DNA of 64,000 bases from JACDAV01 sp964626755. GTDB lineage: Bacteria > Chloroflexota > Limnocylindria > Limnocylindrales > CSP1-4. Positions within the stretch are counted from its first letter, which is position 1. Each line of letters opens with the position of its first letter. Both the position numbers and the translations under genes were made by a program. Location: NCBI GenBank assembly GCA_964626755.1, contig CAZVGO010000042.1, forward strand, positions 60,667 to 124,666. Direction: 5' to 3'. Positions 8,969 through 17,967 of the stretch are shown in pieces. The notes beneath the pieces were generated by a model, which saw nothing but the letters and a program-made list of their open reading frames with translations, was not told the DNA's origin and did no database searches.

Positions 8969-11144
8969 CCATTGTGGCGGGCTGGGGCTCCTTGAGCGTG
9001 TCGACCGCGGTTGGGCCGGGCAGCTCGACCACGGCGTCGGCGGCCGAGTCGTAGCGATCCGAGGTCGTCAGGTAGATCACCTGGAAATCCCCGGCGATCT
9101 CGCGCAGCAGCTCGAGTGCGCGGAGGGCGCGCGTATCGTCGAGCGTGACGAACGGGTCGTCGAACACGAGCGGCGGACGGCGATCCCCGGTGACCAGGCG
9201 AACGAGCCCGAGACGGGCAGCGAGATAGACGAGATCGACCGTCCCCTGGCTGAGCGACGTGACCGGGACCCAGTCCCCCTTCTCCGGCGCGAACACGCTG
9301 ATGTCGAGCGTCTTGTCGTCCACCTTGACCCGCCGGTACCGCCCGCCGGTCACCCGCTCGAGGTCGTTGACCATCCGCTTCTCGAGGAATCGGGTCGCCG
9401 TCCGGATCGTCGCCGTGTCTGCCCGCTCGATCGCCTTGAGCGTTCCCTGGTACACCCGGGCCCGCCGCTGGAGCGCTGCGAGCTGGTCCTGCCAGGCCGC
9501 GAGGCGCTCGGCATGCCCGGCCACCTGCTCGGCGTCGACGGTGTTCGCCTCGACCCGCGCTCGGGTGTTCGCCTCTTCGTCGCGGGCTTTCTCGAGGGCG
9601 GTCTCCGCGTCGCGGACCTCGACCTCGAGCCGCTCACGGGCCCGGGCCTCATGGGCGATCGGGCCGAGCGACTCGAGCGCGTGGCCCTTCTGCTCGACCT
9701 CGAGCGCAGCGGCGTCGCGGATCACCGGCAGCGTATCCGGCGGCTCGCGGCCAACGAGGCCCTCGAGCTGCGCCGTGAGCCGGCCGATCTTGTTTGTGTG
9801 CTCCTCCTCGGCCAGCATCTGCGTCTCCGCCGATGCGAGGTCCGGCACCTCGAGCGATTGGAGCTGTGCGACGTAGTCGAACTCGGACTGCCTCAGGTCC
9901 TCCTCGATCTGCGACCGACCGCGGAGCCGCCGGTCGATGTCCATCTCGCGCAGCTCCTTCTGGAGCCGGTCGCTGCGGCGCATCTGGAAAGCGATCGCCG
10001 CGAGGACCAGCCCGATCAGCACGACGATGCCCCCGACGAGCACCGGGGTCTGGCCGAACGGCGCGATTCCGGCGAGGCTGGCGACGAACGCCCCTCCCGC
10101 GAGGAGGAGCCCGATCCCGACCATGACGATGGCGATCCGGGACAGCGGCCGCCAGGTGGGCTCGGGCGGGACGTCGAACTGGACCGAAACCTCGCCGGCG
10201 AGCAGCCCGCGCAGCTCGCGGATCCGGACGTCGAGCCCGCGGAGGCGCTCGACGATCTGGCGCAGGACCGGCAGAGGATTGGGCGAGGGATGGTTCTCGT
10301 GCAGCTCGGCGATCTCGTCCCGGGTCGCAACGGCGTCGCGATACCGCTCGAACCGCGCCCTCGCGTTGTCGCGTTCCGAGGTCAGTCGCTCCGCGGTCCG
10401 CGCCTTCTCGAGCATTGCCCGGAGGTCGCGCAGCCTGGTCTCCGCCTCGGTCCGCGCCTCGCGGGCGCCGGCGAGCGTGTCGCGATCCCGCTCGAGCTGG
10501 GCGAGGGCGAGGTCGCCCTGCGCGACGGCGGCCCGCTCCTGCTCGACGGCCTCCTCGGCAACCTTGAGCCGGCCCGGGTTCTTGGGGCCTTTCGTGTTCA
10601 GCTCGAGGAGCGCCTTCTCGAGCTTCTTGCGAGCCCGCGACGTGCCCCGGTCCGCCCCGCTGATCGAGGCCTGGAGTCGGTCGCGGAGCGCCCCCTCATC
10701 CCGCGCGAGATCGGCCACCTCGTGATGTCGGACCGAGGCGGTCGATCGAAAGAACGCCTCGGTTGGCAGGCCGGTCAGCTCGGCAAGGGCGTGATCCGCC
10801 TGGTTGGGGTCCGTCGTGGTCGAGCCGTCGACGTCGAGCTGAACCGAGCCCTTCGCCCCGCGGAACGCCTTCTCGAGCCGCCCGGTCCTTGTCTTGTCCT
10901 CGTCCTCCTGGACGAACTCGATCGCGATCACCGGACGGGCTTCCTCCGGCCCGCCCCACGGACGGAGCGCGTCGAGGTCGGCCGTGTTGCTCGTTGCCTT
11001 GCGGGTGAGGACCAGCTCGATCGCCCGCTGGATCGTCGTCTTGCCGGCCTCGTTCGGTCCGCGTACCACGGTCACCCCGGGAGCGAGGACGATGTCGACG
11101 TTGTTCCGGCGCATGTCGGTGATCGTGAGGCGGGTGATCCTCAC
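8961..11144 (-). CDS. SbcC/YhaN-like AAA ATPase with internal membrane helices
   Basis: A 727-residue SMC-like ATPase. The N terminus carries Walker A GPNEAGKTT near residue 30. The C terminus has an ABC signature SLSQGTVDLVYLAARLGL and Walker B PPLVFDDPF. Long charged coiled-coil arms flank a central hydrophobic pair (about residues 335-390), as in YhaN-type proteins, where the arm tip is membrane-inserted instead of bearing a zinc hook. It pairs with the metallophosphoesterase just upstream (ATGA overlap), pointing to an SbcCD/YhaNO-type nuclease complex that handles DNA ends at the membrane. That role is inference from family and context. Confidence 0.8.
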   Translation of the reverse strand: MRITRLTITDMRRNNVDIVLAPGVTVVRGPNEAGKTTIQRAIELVLTRKATSNTADLDALRPWGGPEEARPVIAIEFVQEDEDKTRTGRLEKAFRGAKGSVQLDVDGSTTTDPNQADHALAELTGLPTEAFFRSTASVRHHEVADLARDEGALRDRLQASISGADRGTSRARKKLEKALLELNTKGPKNPGRLKVAEEAVEQERAAVAQGDLALAQLERDRDTLAGAREARTEAETRLRDLRAMLEKARTAERLTSERDNARARFERYRDAVATRDEIAELHENHPSPNPLPVLRQIVERLRGLDVRIRELRGLLAGEVSVQFDVPPEPTWRPLSRIAIVMVGIGLLLAGGAFVASLAGIAPFGQTPVLVGGIVVLIGLVLAAIAFQMRRSDRLQKELREMDIDRRLRGRSQIEEDLRQSEFDYVAQLQSLEVPDLASAETQMLAEEEHTNKIGRLTAQLEGLVGREPPDTLPVIRDAAALEVEQKGHALESLGPIAHEARARERLEVEVRDAETALEKARDEEANTRARVEANTVDAEQVAGHAERLAAWQDQLAALQRRARVYQGTLKAIERADTATIRTATRFLEKRMVNDLERVTGGRYRRVKVDDKTLDISVFAPEKGDWVPVTSLSQGTVDLVYLAARLGLVRLVTGDRRPPLVFDDPFVTLDDTRALRALELLREIAGDFQVIYLTTSDRYDSAADAVVELPGPTAVDTLKEPQPATMDG

Positions 11145-12316
11145 AGTGCGACCTCTTGGCCCGAAAGCAGCAGCCGTCCGAGGCGGAGAATGTCGCGCAG
11201 CTCGGCTGCCTCCGCGGCCTGGGCATCCCCGTCGCCCGCCTCGAGCTCCGCGATCCGGCCCTCGACCTCACGGATGAATGCTCCGGCGATCGTGTCCGGC
11301 GGGGGCAGGATCCCCTCGGTCATCGCGGGCAGCGCCAGGTCCCGCACCCGGACCTTGAGGAACGAACCGCGGATCTGCGCCTCGATCTCGTCGACGTCGA
11401 TGTCGAGCGCGTCCGCCTTGACGCCGACGATCCGGACGTCGAGCACGAGGTCCTTGTCGGCTTTCGAGACGAGCCGCTCCACGAGAGCAGGCTGGCTGGC
11501 GATTCCCGCCGCGTCCACCTCGATCCTCTCGAACCGGGTCCGGCCCACCTGGCGCTCCTCGATCGCAACGGCCTTCTGGCCGAGGGCATTGTCAAGCGAC
11601 ACGAGGAGGACCTTGCCGGCCTTGTCCTGGTCGATCGCCACGGGCTCTGGCGACCCGGAGTAGGCGTAGGTGACCGCTCCGGCCGTCCCGCGCTGGGTCG
11701 AGTGCCAGTGCCCGAGGGCGAGGTAGTCGAGGCCGGTGGCGGCGATCTCCTCCTTCGTCACGACGACCTCGTCCGCGTCGGTCCGGCCGGGGATCGAAAC
11801 CGCGGCGTGGAGAAGGCCGATCTTCCACGTCGCGCGCTTGTCCGACCCGACGTGGAAATCGCTCAGCGGGCTCTGCGGGGCCCGCTTCGTGTCGAAGACG
11901 CGGCCGTAGATCACGGCGTCGCAGGCGACGAGATGGACGTCCGGGCGGTCCGACGTGAGAACCGTCACGAGATCGTCCCCGCCCGCGGCCGCCGCCATCG
12001 CAGCGAGATCGTGGGCGCGATACACGGACGAACGGTCGTACACGTCATGCGTCCCGGGGATGATGACCGTGCGGATCTTGCTCTCGGCGAGCCGCTTCAG
12101 CTCGGCGGCGACGCGCTCGACGGAGCGCTTGGGTTGGCTGTTCGAATCGAACAGGTCACCGGCGATCAGGACGACGTCGACCTTCTCGGCCAGCGCAAGG
12201 TCGATCGTCGCCTTGAAGGCCGCGAACTGGCGCTCGCGCTGCGCGGCCGCCACCTCGCCGAGGTCGGCATGCCTGGCTCCGAGATGAACGTCCGCGGTGT
12301 GGAGCAGTCGGAGCAT
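11141..12316 (-). CDS. SbcD/YhaO-like DNA exonuclease (metallophosphoesterase)
   Basis: A 391-residue calcineurin-like phosphoesterase. Metal-binding motifs are visible in order: HTADVHLG (residues 6-13), IAGDLFDSN (near 51), PGTHD (near 88), LLHAAVS (near 169) and GHWH (near 202). This is the Mre11/SbcD layout with a C-terminal capping region. It overlaps the ATPase gene by four bases and is the first gene of that transcript. Expected activity is double-strand exonuclease and single-strand endonuclease on DNA ends, by family knowledge. Confidence 0.85.
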   Translation of the reverse strand: MLRLLHTADVHLGARHADLGEVAAAQRERQFAAFKATIDLALAEKVDVVLIAGDLFDSNSQPKRSVERVAAELKRLAESKIRTVIIPGTHDVYDRSSVYRAHDLAAMAAAAGGDDLVTVLTSDRPDVHLVACDAVIYGRVFDTKRAPQSPLSDFHVGSDKRATWKIGLLHAAVSIPGRTDADEVVVTKEEIAATGLDYLALGHWHSTQRGTAGAVTYAYSGSPEPVAIDQDKAGKVLLVSLDNALGQKAVAIEERQVGRTRFERIEVDAAGIASQPALVERLVSKADKDLVLDVRIVGVKADALDIDVDEIEAQIRGSFLKVRVRDLALPAMTEGILPPPDTIAGAFIREVEGRIAELEAGDGDAQAAEAAELRDILRLGRLLLSGQEVAL

Positions 12317-12699
12317 CCGGTTCCGGCTCGCCTCCCTGTTCGGTCAGTGGCTGGAAGCGACGACCGGGGCGGACGGCCAGCCTGCCGGCCGTCCCTCCGG
12401 CCCGCGAGGATGGTGCGAGCGAGGAGCCCCCATTTGCCCTCGCTCGCCACCCCGAACGTTCGCGCGGCATTGTGACAGGTTGGATGTCAGCGATGCCACC
12501 CCACTGGGCTGCAAGGCATCAATCTGCGGGTCGCGCTATCTTCGCCGTCGTGACACCGGTACGCCCCGAACAGGGACTCCCCACCGGCACCTGGGTCGCG
12601 CGGCCCCGGCCTCTTCCGCCAGCCTCCGCCCCGCCCGTCGATGGTCCTGCCCGAAACGTGCCGCAACCTGGCGACCCGGCGACCCGCGGAGGAGCACTC
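12317..12699 (+). other. divergent intergenic region, 383 bases
   Basis: This stretch lies between the divergent sbcD-like and zinc-ribbon genes and must contain their promoters. I see no convincing coding sequence. A GC-rich hairpin with 8-base arms (GGACGGCC and GGCCGTCC) sits at 12371-12394. Open frames across it lack family features and ribosome sites. Confidence 0.5.
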
Positions 12700-13038
12700 G
12701 TGACGTTCGTTGACAGGAGCCTCGTCTGCGTCGATTGCGGCGTGGAGTTCATCCACTCGGCGGCCGACCAGGAGTTCTACTCACAGAAGGGGTTCAGCTC
12801 GGACCCGAAGCGCTGCGCGAGCTGCCGGGCCAGCCGGCGATCCGCGCGGGACACCGGCTACGACGTCCGTGACATCGGCGGGCCACGGGGCTACGAGCGC
12901 GGGGACGATCGTCCCGCGCGTGAGTACTTCGCGGTGATCTGCTCCTCGTGCGGCAACCAGGCACAGGTCCCGTTCAAGCCCCGGATGGACCGCCCGGTCT
13001 ACTGCTCCGACTGCTTCCGACAGGTGAAGCCGGACTGA
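12700..13038 (+). CDS. zinc-ribbon protein with two CxxC pairs
   Basis: A 112-residue protein with CVDC and CASC in the N-terminal half, and CSSC and CSDC in the C-terminal half, i.e. two zinc ribbons. The pattern, including EFYSQKGF and VPFKPRMDRPVYCSDC, matches the CxxC-x17-CxxC and probable zinc-ribbon families seen in many Chloroflexota. Function is unknown. GTG at 12700 is chosen because GGAGGAGC lies just upstream and the first zinc ribbon begins at once; the longer frame from 12472 lacks support. Confidence 0.72.
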   Translation: MTFVDRSLVCVDCGVEFIHSAADQEFYSQKGFSSDPKRCASCRASRRSARDTGYDVRDIGGPRGYERGDDRPAREYFAVICSSCGNQAQVPFKPRMDRPVYCSDCFRQVKPD

Positions 13039-13076
13039 CCGCCGCAAAGCGCGGCGACCGCCGACAGCCGACCGCG

Positions 13077-13216
13077 GACCCGCCGCGTGGGTCAACTGAT
13101 GCCGCGAGCGACGCCGAACCCGCCGAGCGGGTCGAACATCGGAGGAAGCGACGGAATCAGGGGGCCGTGAGGGACGCGGTCGGTCATCCTTCCACAGGTG
13201 ACCCGCTGAGCGGGTC
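13077..13216. repeat. three short palindromes of the ACCCGC-GCGGGT family
   Basis: Three palindromes lie between the zinc-ribbon and S51-like genes: 13077-13093 (GACCCGC, 3-base loop, GTGGGTC), 13118-13132 (ACCCGC-CGA-GCGGGT) and 13200-13216 (GACCCGC-TGA-GCGGGTC). The same motif recurs between genes elsewhere in the first 37 kb. They could be transcript hairpins or repetitive extragenic palindromes. Confidence 0.7.
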
Positions 13217-13241
13217 GCGAGGACTCCTGGCCCGACAATAC

Positions 13242-13955
13242 CTACGGGACCAGGCGAAAGGTCTCCCCATGGCGGAACCGCTCCCTCCGGCGACCCCGCC
13301 AGACCGTGACCCTGGCCCGCCCGTGCACCTGCCACGAGCCGTCGCGTCCCACGATCGCAGTCCCCTCGTCGATGCCGAGCACGGCCGCGCCCCGCGGCGC
13401 CTGGAGCGCCATCAGCGCGGTGAGTGGCTCGGGCAGCCCGTCGTAGTGCGGGATGACGGCGGCGCCTGAGACGAAGCCGAGGCCGAACCCCCAGCGCAGC
13501 GGCCAGGGCAGGAACCGCCGCCGGAAGTCGAACTGGCGCTCCGCGAGGACCATCGCCCCTGCTGAGCAGCCGGCGAGGACCGCGCCCCGGTTGTGGGCGT
13601 CGGCGAGCGCCCGCCCGACGGCCGTGCCGGCGAGCGTCGCGAGCAGGTAGTCCGGCCGCCCACCCGACAGGTAGACGAGATCCGCCTCCCCGATCGCCTG
13701 GACGTGAGCGGCGTCGTCCGCGTCGGCGCGGTCGCGGACGAGGACCGGCTCGACCTCCGCGCCAAGCGTGCTGAAATGCTCCACGCCCATCGCCGCCCAG
13801 CGCTGGAAGACGTCCTCCCCGTCGGGGAACGAGGCCGTCGGCAGCACGACCACCCGTGGTCGTGACCGGGCGGTCGCGGCGAGGAGACCGAGGTCGAACT
13901 CGACCATCAGGGGAAGGAACTCGCCGGCGCCGACGAGCGCCACGGGACCGGGCAT
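13242..13955 (-). CDS. peptidase S51 / cyanophycinase-like protein
   Basis: A 237-residue protein of the class I glutamine-amidotransferase-like fold. The nucleophile elbow reads AGCSAGAM near residue 130, with Ser flanked by small residues as in dipeptidase E and cyanophycinase (S51). An earlier VYLSGGRPDYL segment matches the GG-x-x loop of the same family. The substrate peptide is not predictable. It is divergent from the DHA2 exporter, whose start is within 65 bases, so the promoters face each other in a very small space. Confidence 0.75.
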   Translation of the reverse strand: MPGPVALVGAGEFLPLMVEFDLGLLAATARSRPRVVVLPTASFPDGEDVFQRWAAMGVEHFSTLGAEVEPVLVRDRADADDAAHVQAIGEADLVYLSGGRPDYLLATLAGTAVGRALADAHNRGAVLAGCSAGAMVLAERQFDFRRRFLPWPLRWGFGLGFVSGAAVIPHYDGLPEPLTALMALQAPRGAAVLGIDEGTAIVGRDGSWQVHGRARVTVWRGRRRERFRHGETFRLVP

Positions 13956-14015
13956 GGTGGCGAGAGTCTACGCGTGAAACCGATCGGGCCGTCCCGACCA
14001 TACACTCGGCGCGAG

Positions 14016-15593
14016 ATGACGAAGACCCAGCGCTGGACGATGCTCGCGGCGATCGTCGGATCGTCCGTCGTCTTCCTCGACGGGACGATCGTCAACGTCG
14101 CTCTCCCGAAGATCGGCGAGACCTTGCCGGCGACGTACGTGAGCGTCCTCGAGGGGCAGACGTACGTTGCCAGCGGCTACCTCGCGACCCTTGCCGCCCT
14201 GCTCATCCTCGCGGGCGCCGTCGCCGACTACTACGGCCGGCGTCGCGTGTTCGCGATCGGCCTGGCGGGGTTCGGCATCACCTCGCTGCTCTGCGCGTTC
14301 GCCCCCAGCCTCGACCTGCTGGCGCTCTTCCGGGTGCTCCAGGGAGCCACTGGCGCGCTCCTGGTGCCGGGGTCCCTGTCGATCATCGCCGCGACATTCG
14401 ACGGCCCCGCGAGATCCCGGGCATTCGGGATCTGGGCCGCGGCCACTTCGGCGACCACGCTGTTCGGCCCGATCGTCGGCGGCATCCTCGTGACATCCGT
14501 CTCGTGGCGTGCCGCCTTCTTCATCAACGGGCCGCTTGTCCTTGTCGGGCTGTGGGCGACGCTGCGCCACATGGAGGAGAGCCGCGACGAGGCGGCGACC
14601 GGACACTTCGACTGGCTCGGCGCGTTCGTCGCGGTCGTTGCGGTGGGCGGACTCGCCTTCGGCGCGATTCGCGGGCAGGACCGCCAGTGGCAGGATCCCG
14701 CTGCGTTCGTGGCCCTCGGAATCGGCGCGCTCGCGACAGTAGCGTTCCCGTTGCTGATGACCCGCCGGCCGAACCCGCTGGTGCCGCTTGAGCTGTTCCG
14801 CTCCCGTCCGTTCGCGGTGATCAACGTGTCGACGCTACTGATCTACGGCGCGCTCTACGTCGGCACGTACTTCCTGGCCCTGTTCGTCCAGGGGGTCCTG
14901 GGCTACACACCGCTCGCGTCCGGGATGATCGGCGTGCCGATCGGCATCCTTCTGACGGTGCTGTCGACGCGGGTCGGGGCGATCGCCGGCCGAGTGGGCG
15001 CCCGCCCGTTCCTCGTCGCCGGGCCGTTGCTGATGGCGGCGGCCTTTCTGTGGTGGGCGCGAATCCCGGTGACCAGCCCGGCGTGGGTCGCCGACATCAC
15101 CAATCCCGTGACCCTCATCCCACCGGTCGGAGTCCTGATCGACGTGATGCCGGCCGTCCTCGCGTTCGGGGTCGGGATCTCGCTCGTCGTGGCGCCGTTG
15201 ACGAGCACGCTGATGAGCACCGTCGCAGTCCGGTTCGCCGGGGTCGCGTCGGCGATCAACAACGCGGTGTCGCGGGTCGGTTCGCCGCTCCTGTCCGCGG
15301 TCATCTTCATCGTCGTCTCGGGAACGTTCTACTCGACGCTCGCGGCGAACGTGTCCGGCCTCGACCCCGCGTCGCCCGAGCTACGCGAGATGGTCCAGCC
15401 GATCAATCCGCCAAAGCCCGACGCCCCGCCGGACATCCAGGCCGCGGCCAGGAGCGCGTCAACCGACGCATTCCACGTCGCATCGCTCACCTGCGCCGTG
15501 CTCCTCGCAGCCGGAGCGGCGGTGAATCACGTCGGGCTGCGCGATGGACGGCAGAAGGGCTCTCCGACCCCGGATCCAGGGCCCGCCGGCTGA
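14016..15593 (+). CDS. DHA2-family (EmrB/QacA-like) MFS exporter
   Basis: A 525-residue membrane protein with about 14 hydrophobic segments, the mark of DHA2 drug:H+ antiporters. The N terminus reads VVFLDGTIVNVALP, the classic first-helix motif of the family, followed by an ADYYGRRRVF loop (motif A). Substrate unknown. ATG at 14016 puts the first helix at the usual distance; an in-frame GTG at 13974 would add 14 residues and cannot be excluded. Confidence 0.83.
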   Translation: MTKTQRWTMLAAIVGSSVVFLDGTIVNVALPKIGETLPATYVSVLEGQTYVASGYLATLAALLILAGAVADYYGRRRVFAIGLAGFGITSLLCAFAPSLDLLALFRVLQGATGALLVPGSLSIIAATFDGPARSRAFGIWAAATSATTLFGPIVGGILVTSVSWRAAFFINGPLVLVGLWATLRHMEESRDEAATGHFDWLGAFVAVVAVGGLAFGAIRGQDRQWQDPAAFVALGIGALATVAFPLLMTRRPNPLVPLELFRSRPFAVINVSTLLIYGALYVGTYFLALFVQGVLGYTPLASGMIGVPIGILLTVLSTRVGAIAGRVGARPFLVAGPLLMAAAFLWWARIPVTSPAWVADITNPVTLIPPVGVLIDVMPAVLAFGVGISLVVAPLTSTLMSTVAVRFAGVASAINNAVSRVGSPLLSAVIFIVVSGTFYSTLAANVSGLDPASPELREMVQPINPPKPDAPPDIQAAARSASTDAFHVASLTCAVLLAAGAAVNHVGLRDGRQKGSPTPDPGPAG

Positions 15594-15606
15594 CCTCGGA
15601 CGTGAC

Positions 15607-15632
15607 GAACCGGGCGGTCGCCCGCCCGGTTC
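15607..15632. terminator. perfect 11-bp hairpin between convergent genes
   Basis: GAACCGGGCGG and CCGCCCGGTTC form a perfect 11-bp stem with a TCGC tetraloop, 14 bases after the stop of the exporter and 22 bases before the stop of the convergent membrane protein gene. There is no strong T tract. It is well placed to terminate transcription in either direction. Confidence 0.65.
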
Positions 15633-15653
15633 GTAGTGGCGCTGTGCGCGGGG

Positions 15654-16052
15654 TCAGGAGCTCGGAGGCGTCGTCTTGGGCATCGCCTGGTAGTCCTGCC
15701 AGGCGCCCCAGGCCATGATCGCCGCGCCGACGAGCGTGCCGATCAATGAGATTCCGTACAGCGTCGCAATCAGGGCGAGCCCGGGGAGGGCACCCACGAT
15801 GGCGAGCACGGCGGCGATCGCGCTGATGGCGAGGACGATCGTCTGGACCGGCATCGGCCAGGTGACCGACTGTGTCCCCGAGTACTTCACGTAGTAGATG
15901 ACCAGCACGGCGAGCGCCGCGATCAGCTGGACGCTGCCGACCCCGAGGAATCCAAACGTCGAGGTCAGCCCGACCAGCCAGCTGATGATGACAATGACCG
16001 CGCCGATCGCCACCAACCTCTCGTTGGCGTTCAGCTTGTTGAAGAACGTCAC
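15654..16052 (-). CDS. hypothetical four-helix membrane protein
   Basis: A 132-residue protein with four hydrophobic helices (about 14-33, 41-56, 68-90 and 98-118) and a short hydrophilic tail. I do not recognise a named family with confidence; it could belong to one of the small DUF membrane families common in Chloroflexota. It starts at ATG and its stop faces the hairpin terminator. Confidence 0.6.
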   Translation of the reverse strand: MTFFNKLNANERLVAIGAVIVIISWLVGLTSTFGFLGVGSVQLIAALAVLVIYYVKYSGTQSVTWPMPVQTIVLAISAIAAVLAIVGALPGLALIATLYGISLIGTLVGAAIMAWGAWQDYQAMPKTTPPSS

Positions 16053-16216
16053 CCGAAGCGCCTCCCTTCGATGCCCGCGAACATAACGTCCAGGCGGGCT
16101 GTCCTCCCTCGTTGGGCGCCACCGTCAGGCAACGCCAACCGACAGGGTACATATCCGGAGCGCCCGCGGCTAGGGGGTCGCGCGAGTTCCGTGGACCGCC
16201 ACGCTACGCTTTGGCG

Positions 16217-16963
16217 GTGAGCGGCGAGTGGGATGCCCCAACGTACGACCGGGTGGCCAGTCCGCAGGCCGGCTGGGGGGCGGCGGTCCTCGACCGCCTG
16301 GCGCTCGATGGCGACGAGCGCGTTCTCGACGCCGGCTGCGGGTCGGGCAGGGTCACCGAGATGCTCGTTGAGCGCCTGCCGCGCGGCCGGATCGTGGCCC
16401 TCGACGCGTCCGCCGCGATGCTCGATGAGGCGCGGCGACGCCTCGTTCGCTACGCCGACCGCGTCGAATTCGTCCAGGCGGACCTCGCCCGGCCGCTCCC
16501 GGTCGCGCCGCCGGTCGACGCGGTCCTGTCGACGGCGACGTTCCACTGGGTGACCGACCACGACGCCCTGTTCCGGAATCTCGCCGCGGTGATCCGACCG
16601 GGAGGCCGTCTCGTCGCGCAGTGTGGCGGCGCCGGCAACATCGCGACCCTGAAGCGAGTGCTGGCAGGCATCGGCGACGGCTGGCCGGGTGAGTACTGCT
16701 TCGCGACGCCAGCCGAGACGACCGAGCGGCTGGCCACCTCCGGCTTCGTCGATGTCGAGGCGTGGCTGACCAACGAGCCGACCCGGTTCGAGCCCGGCGA
16801 GCCGTTCGAGACCTTCCTCGAGACGGTCTGCCTCCGCCAGCACCTCGAACGGCTGCCGGCCAGAGAGCGGCCGGCCTTTGTCAAGGCGGTGGCGGCGCGG
16901 ATGCCGGCCCCTGAGCTCGACTACGTCCGGCTCAACATCGTGGCGCGGCGCGCCGGGCGCTGA
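16217..16963 (+). CDS. class I SAM-dependent methyltransferase (trans-aconitate methyltransferase-like)
   Basis: A 248-residue Rossmann methyltransferase. Motif I reads VLDAGCGSGRV near residue 41, motif II ends in ALDASAAML, and the post-II region carries the STATFHWVTDH pattern typical of Tam-like enzymes. The acceptor is unknown. GTG at 16217 is chosen because it puts motif I at the usual distance from the N terminus; the frame runs open further upstream to 16112. Confidence 0.75.
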   Translation: MSGEWDAPTYDRVASPQAGWGAAVLDRLALDGDERVLDAGCGSGRVTEMLVERLPRGRIVALDASAAMLDEARRRLVRYADRVEFVQADLARPLPVAPPVDAVLSTATFHWVTDHDALFRNLAAVIRPGGRLVAQCGGAGNIATLKRVLAGIGDGWPGEYCFATPAETTERLATSGFVDVEAWLTNEPTRFEPGEPFETFLETVCLRQHLERLPARERPAFVKAVAARMPAPELDYVRLNIVARRAGR

Positions 16964-16964
16964 C

Positions 16965-17513
16965 TCAGCCGCGGACCCGGAATGGTTCGCCGTGGCCCGG
17001 GATGACGATCTCGGCCGTCTCCAGCACCCGCTCCCTGCCCCGCTCGAGCGCGTCCTGGTCCCACGCGAGCGGGTCGATGGCTGGCGTCCTGTCCGCGCGC
17101 CACCAGAGGTGGGTCAGCGCGTAGACGGCGTCGTCCGCCTCGACGACCAGGGTCGCGTCCTCTTCCGTATGGCCGGGCGTCAGCCACAGCTGGGCCCGCG
17201 GCGAGAGCCGATAGCCGTCGCCCTCGTGATCGAGCCACTCGTCGGCCCGGTAACGCGCCCAGAAGTCGACGACCTCGGCGTTCGGGAACAGCGCGACGTT
17301 GATCGCGTGGTCGGGGTGGTGGTGCGACAGGAACACGTGGGTCACCGCTTCCGGCGTGACCCCGAGCGCGGCCAGCGGATCGATGATGAGCCGGCGGGCG
17401 GCGACCATGCCGGGGTCGGCGACGATCAGGGCGTCGCCGTCGCGGACGAGCACGACCGTGCTGCCGACGCGGTCGGTCGCGTAGCCGGCGTGGAGGAGGT
17501 GAACGCTCGTCAT
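16965..17513 (-). CDS. metallo-beta-lactamase-fold hydrolase
   Basis: A 182-residue MBL-fold protein. The metal motif reads HHHPDH near residue 63, with later ligands in TPGHTEED and IPGHG, so a dinuclear zinc or iron site is expected. The short length and a DHEGDGY segment recall MBLAC1-like or uncharacterised hydrolases. The reaction is not predictable. The ATG at 17513 is chosen because the upstream extension lacks family features. The stop lies one base past the convergent methyltransferase stop. Confidence 0.75.
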   Translation of the reverse strand: MTSVHLLHAGYATDRVGSTVVLVRDGDALIVADPGMVAARRLIIDPLAALGVTPEAVTHVFLSHHHPDHAINVALFPNAEVVDFWARYRADEWLDHEGDGYRLSPRAQLWLTPGHTEEDATLVVEADDAVYALTHLWWRADRTPAIDPLAWDQDALERGRERVLETAEIVIPGHGEPFRVRG

Positions 17514-17665
17514 CCGCGGAGCGTAGCCGCCGGTCGGCGGCCGCGCCCAGGACAAATGACGTAGTCGACTTCTCGTCGCTTGTCGGTGGGGATCGGGCGG
17601 GCCTGGAGCGATGCTCCCAATGCAAGCCTCCGAAGCCGGGGGCCGCGGAAAGGAGACACCAGGCA

Positions 17666-17893
17666 ATGAACGCTTACGCGATGTTCGGCACCAGCGAGGC
17701 CCTTCGCCTTGCGAACGCACGACTCGACGGTTTTCGACAGGAGCAGGCCAACGACCGCATCGCTGCCGCGGCCCCGAAGCGCAGCCGATTCGGCGCGATC
17801 GCGTCCGCTGTCTCGTCCCTCCGGGCGGCCCTCTCGGCAGTCGACACGGACGACTCGCTCCCGAACCTCATCAACTACCCGTACCGAGCCTGA
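17666..17893 (+). CDS. small hypothetical protein
   Basis: A 75-residue protein, helix-rich and rather Ala-rich, with a basic middle (PKRSRFG) and a C terminus reading SLPNLINYPYRA. I do not recognise a family. It is likely real: AAAGGAG lies ten bases before the ATG and a strong terminator hairpin follows 20 bases after the stop. No membrane or signal segment is visible. Confidence 0.6.
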   Translation: MNAYAMFGTSEALRLANARLDGFRQEQANDRIAAAAPKRSRFGAIASAVSSLRAALSAVDTDDSLPNLINYPYRA

Positions 17894-17914
17894 CCTCCCT
17901 CGGCTCGGCCCAAT

Positions 17915-17953
17915 AACGACGACGCCCGCCTTCCTCCGGCGGGCGTTGTTGTT
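17915..17953. terminator. intrinsic terminator, probably bidirectional
   Basis: A 16-bp stem (AACGACGACGCCCGCC against GGCGGGCGTTGTTGTT, two G-U pairs) encloses a 7-base loop. The 3' arm is T-rich and continues into TTT-containing sequence. It lies between the small gene ending at 17893 and the mobA stop at 17968, serving convergent transcripts. Confidence 0.8.
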
Positions 17954-17967
17954 TGACGAGCTTGTCG

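Noticed and set aside
8724..11663. 979-codon open frame on the plus strand
   Set aside because: It is the complement of the SbcC/SbcD-like genes and its product is Arg/Pro/Ser-rich without family features.
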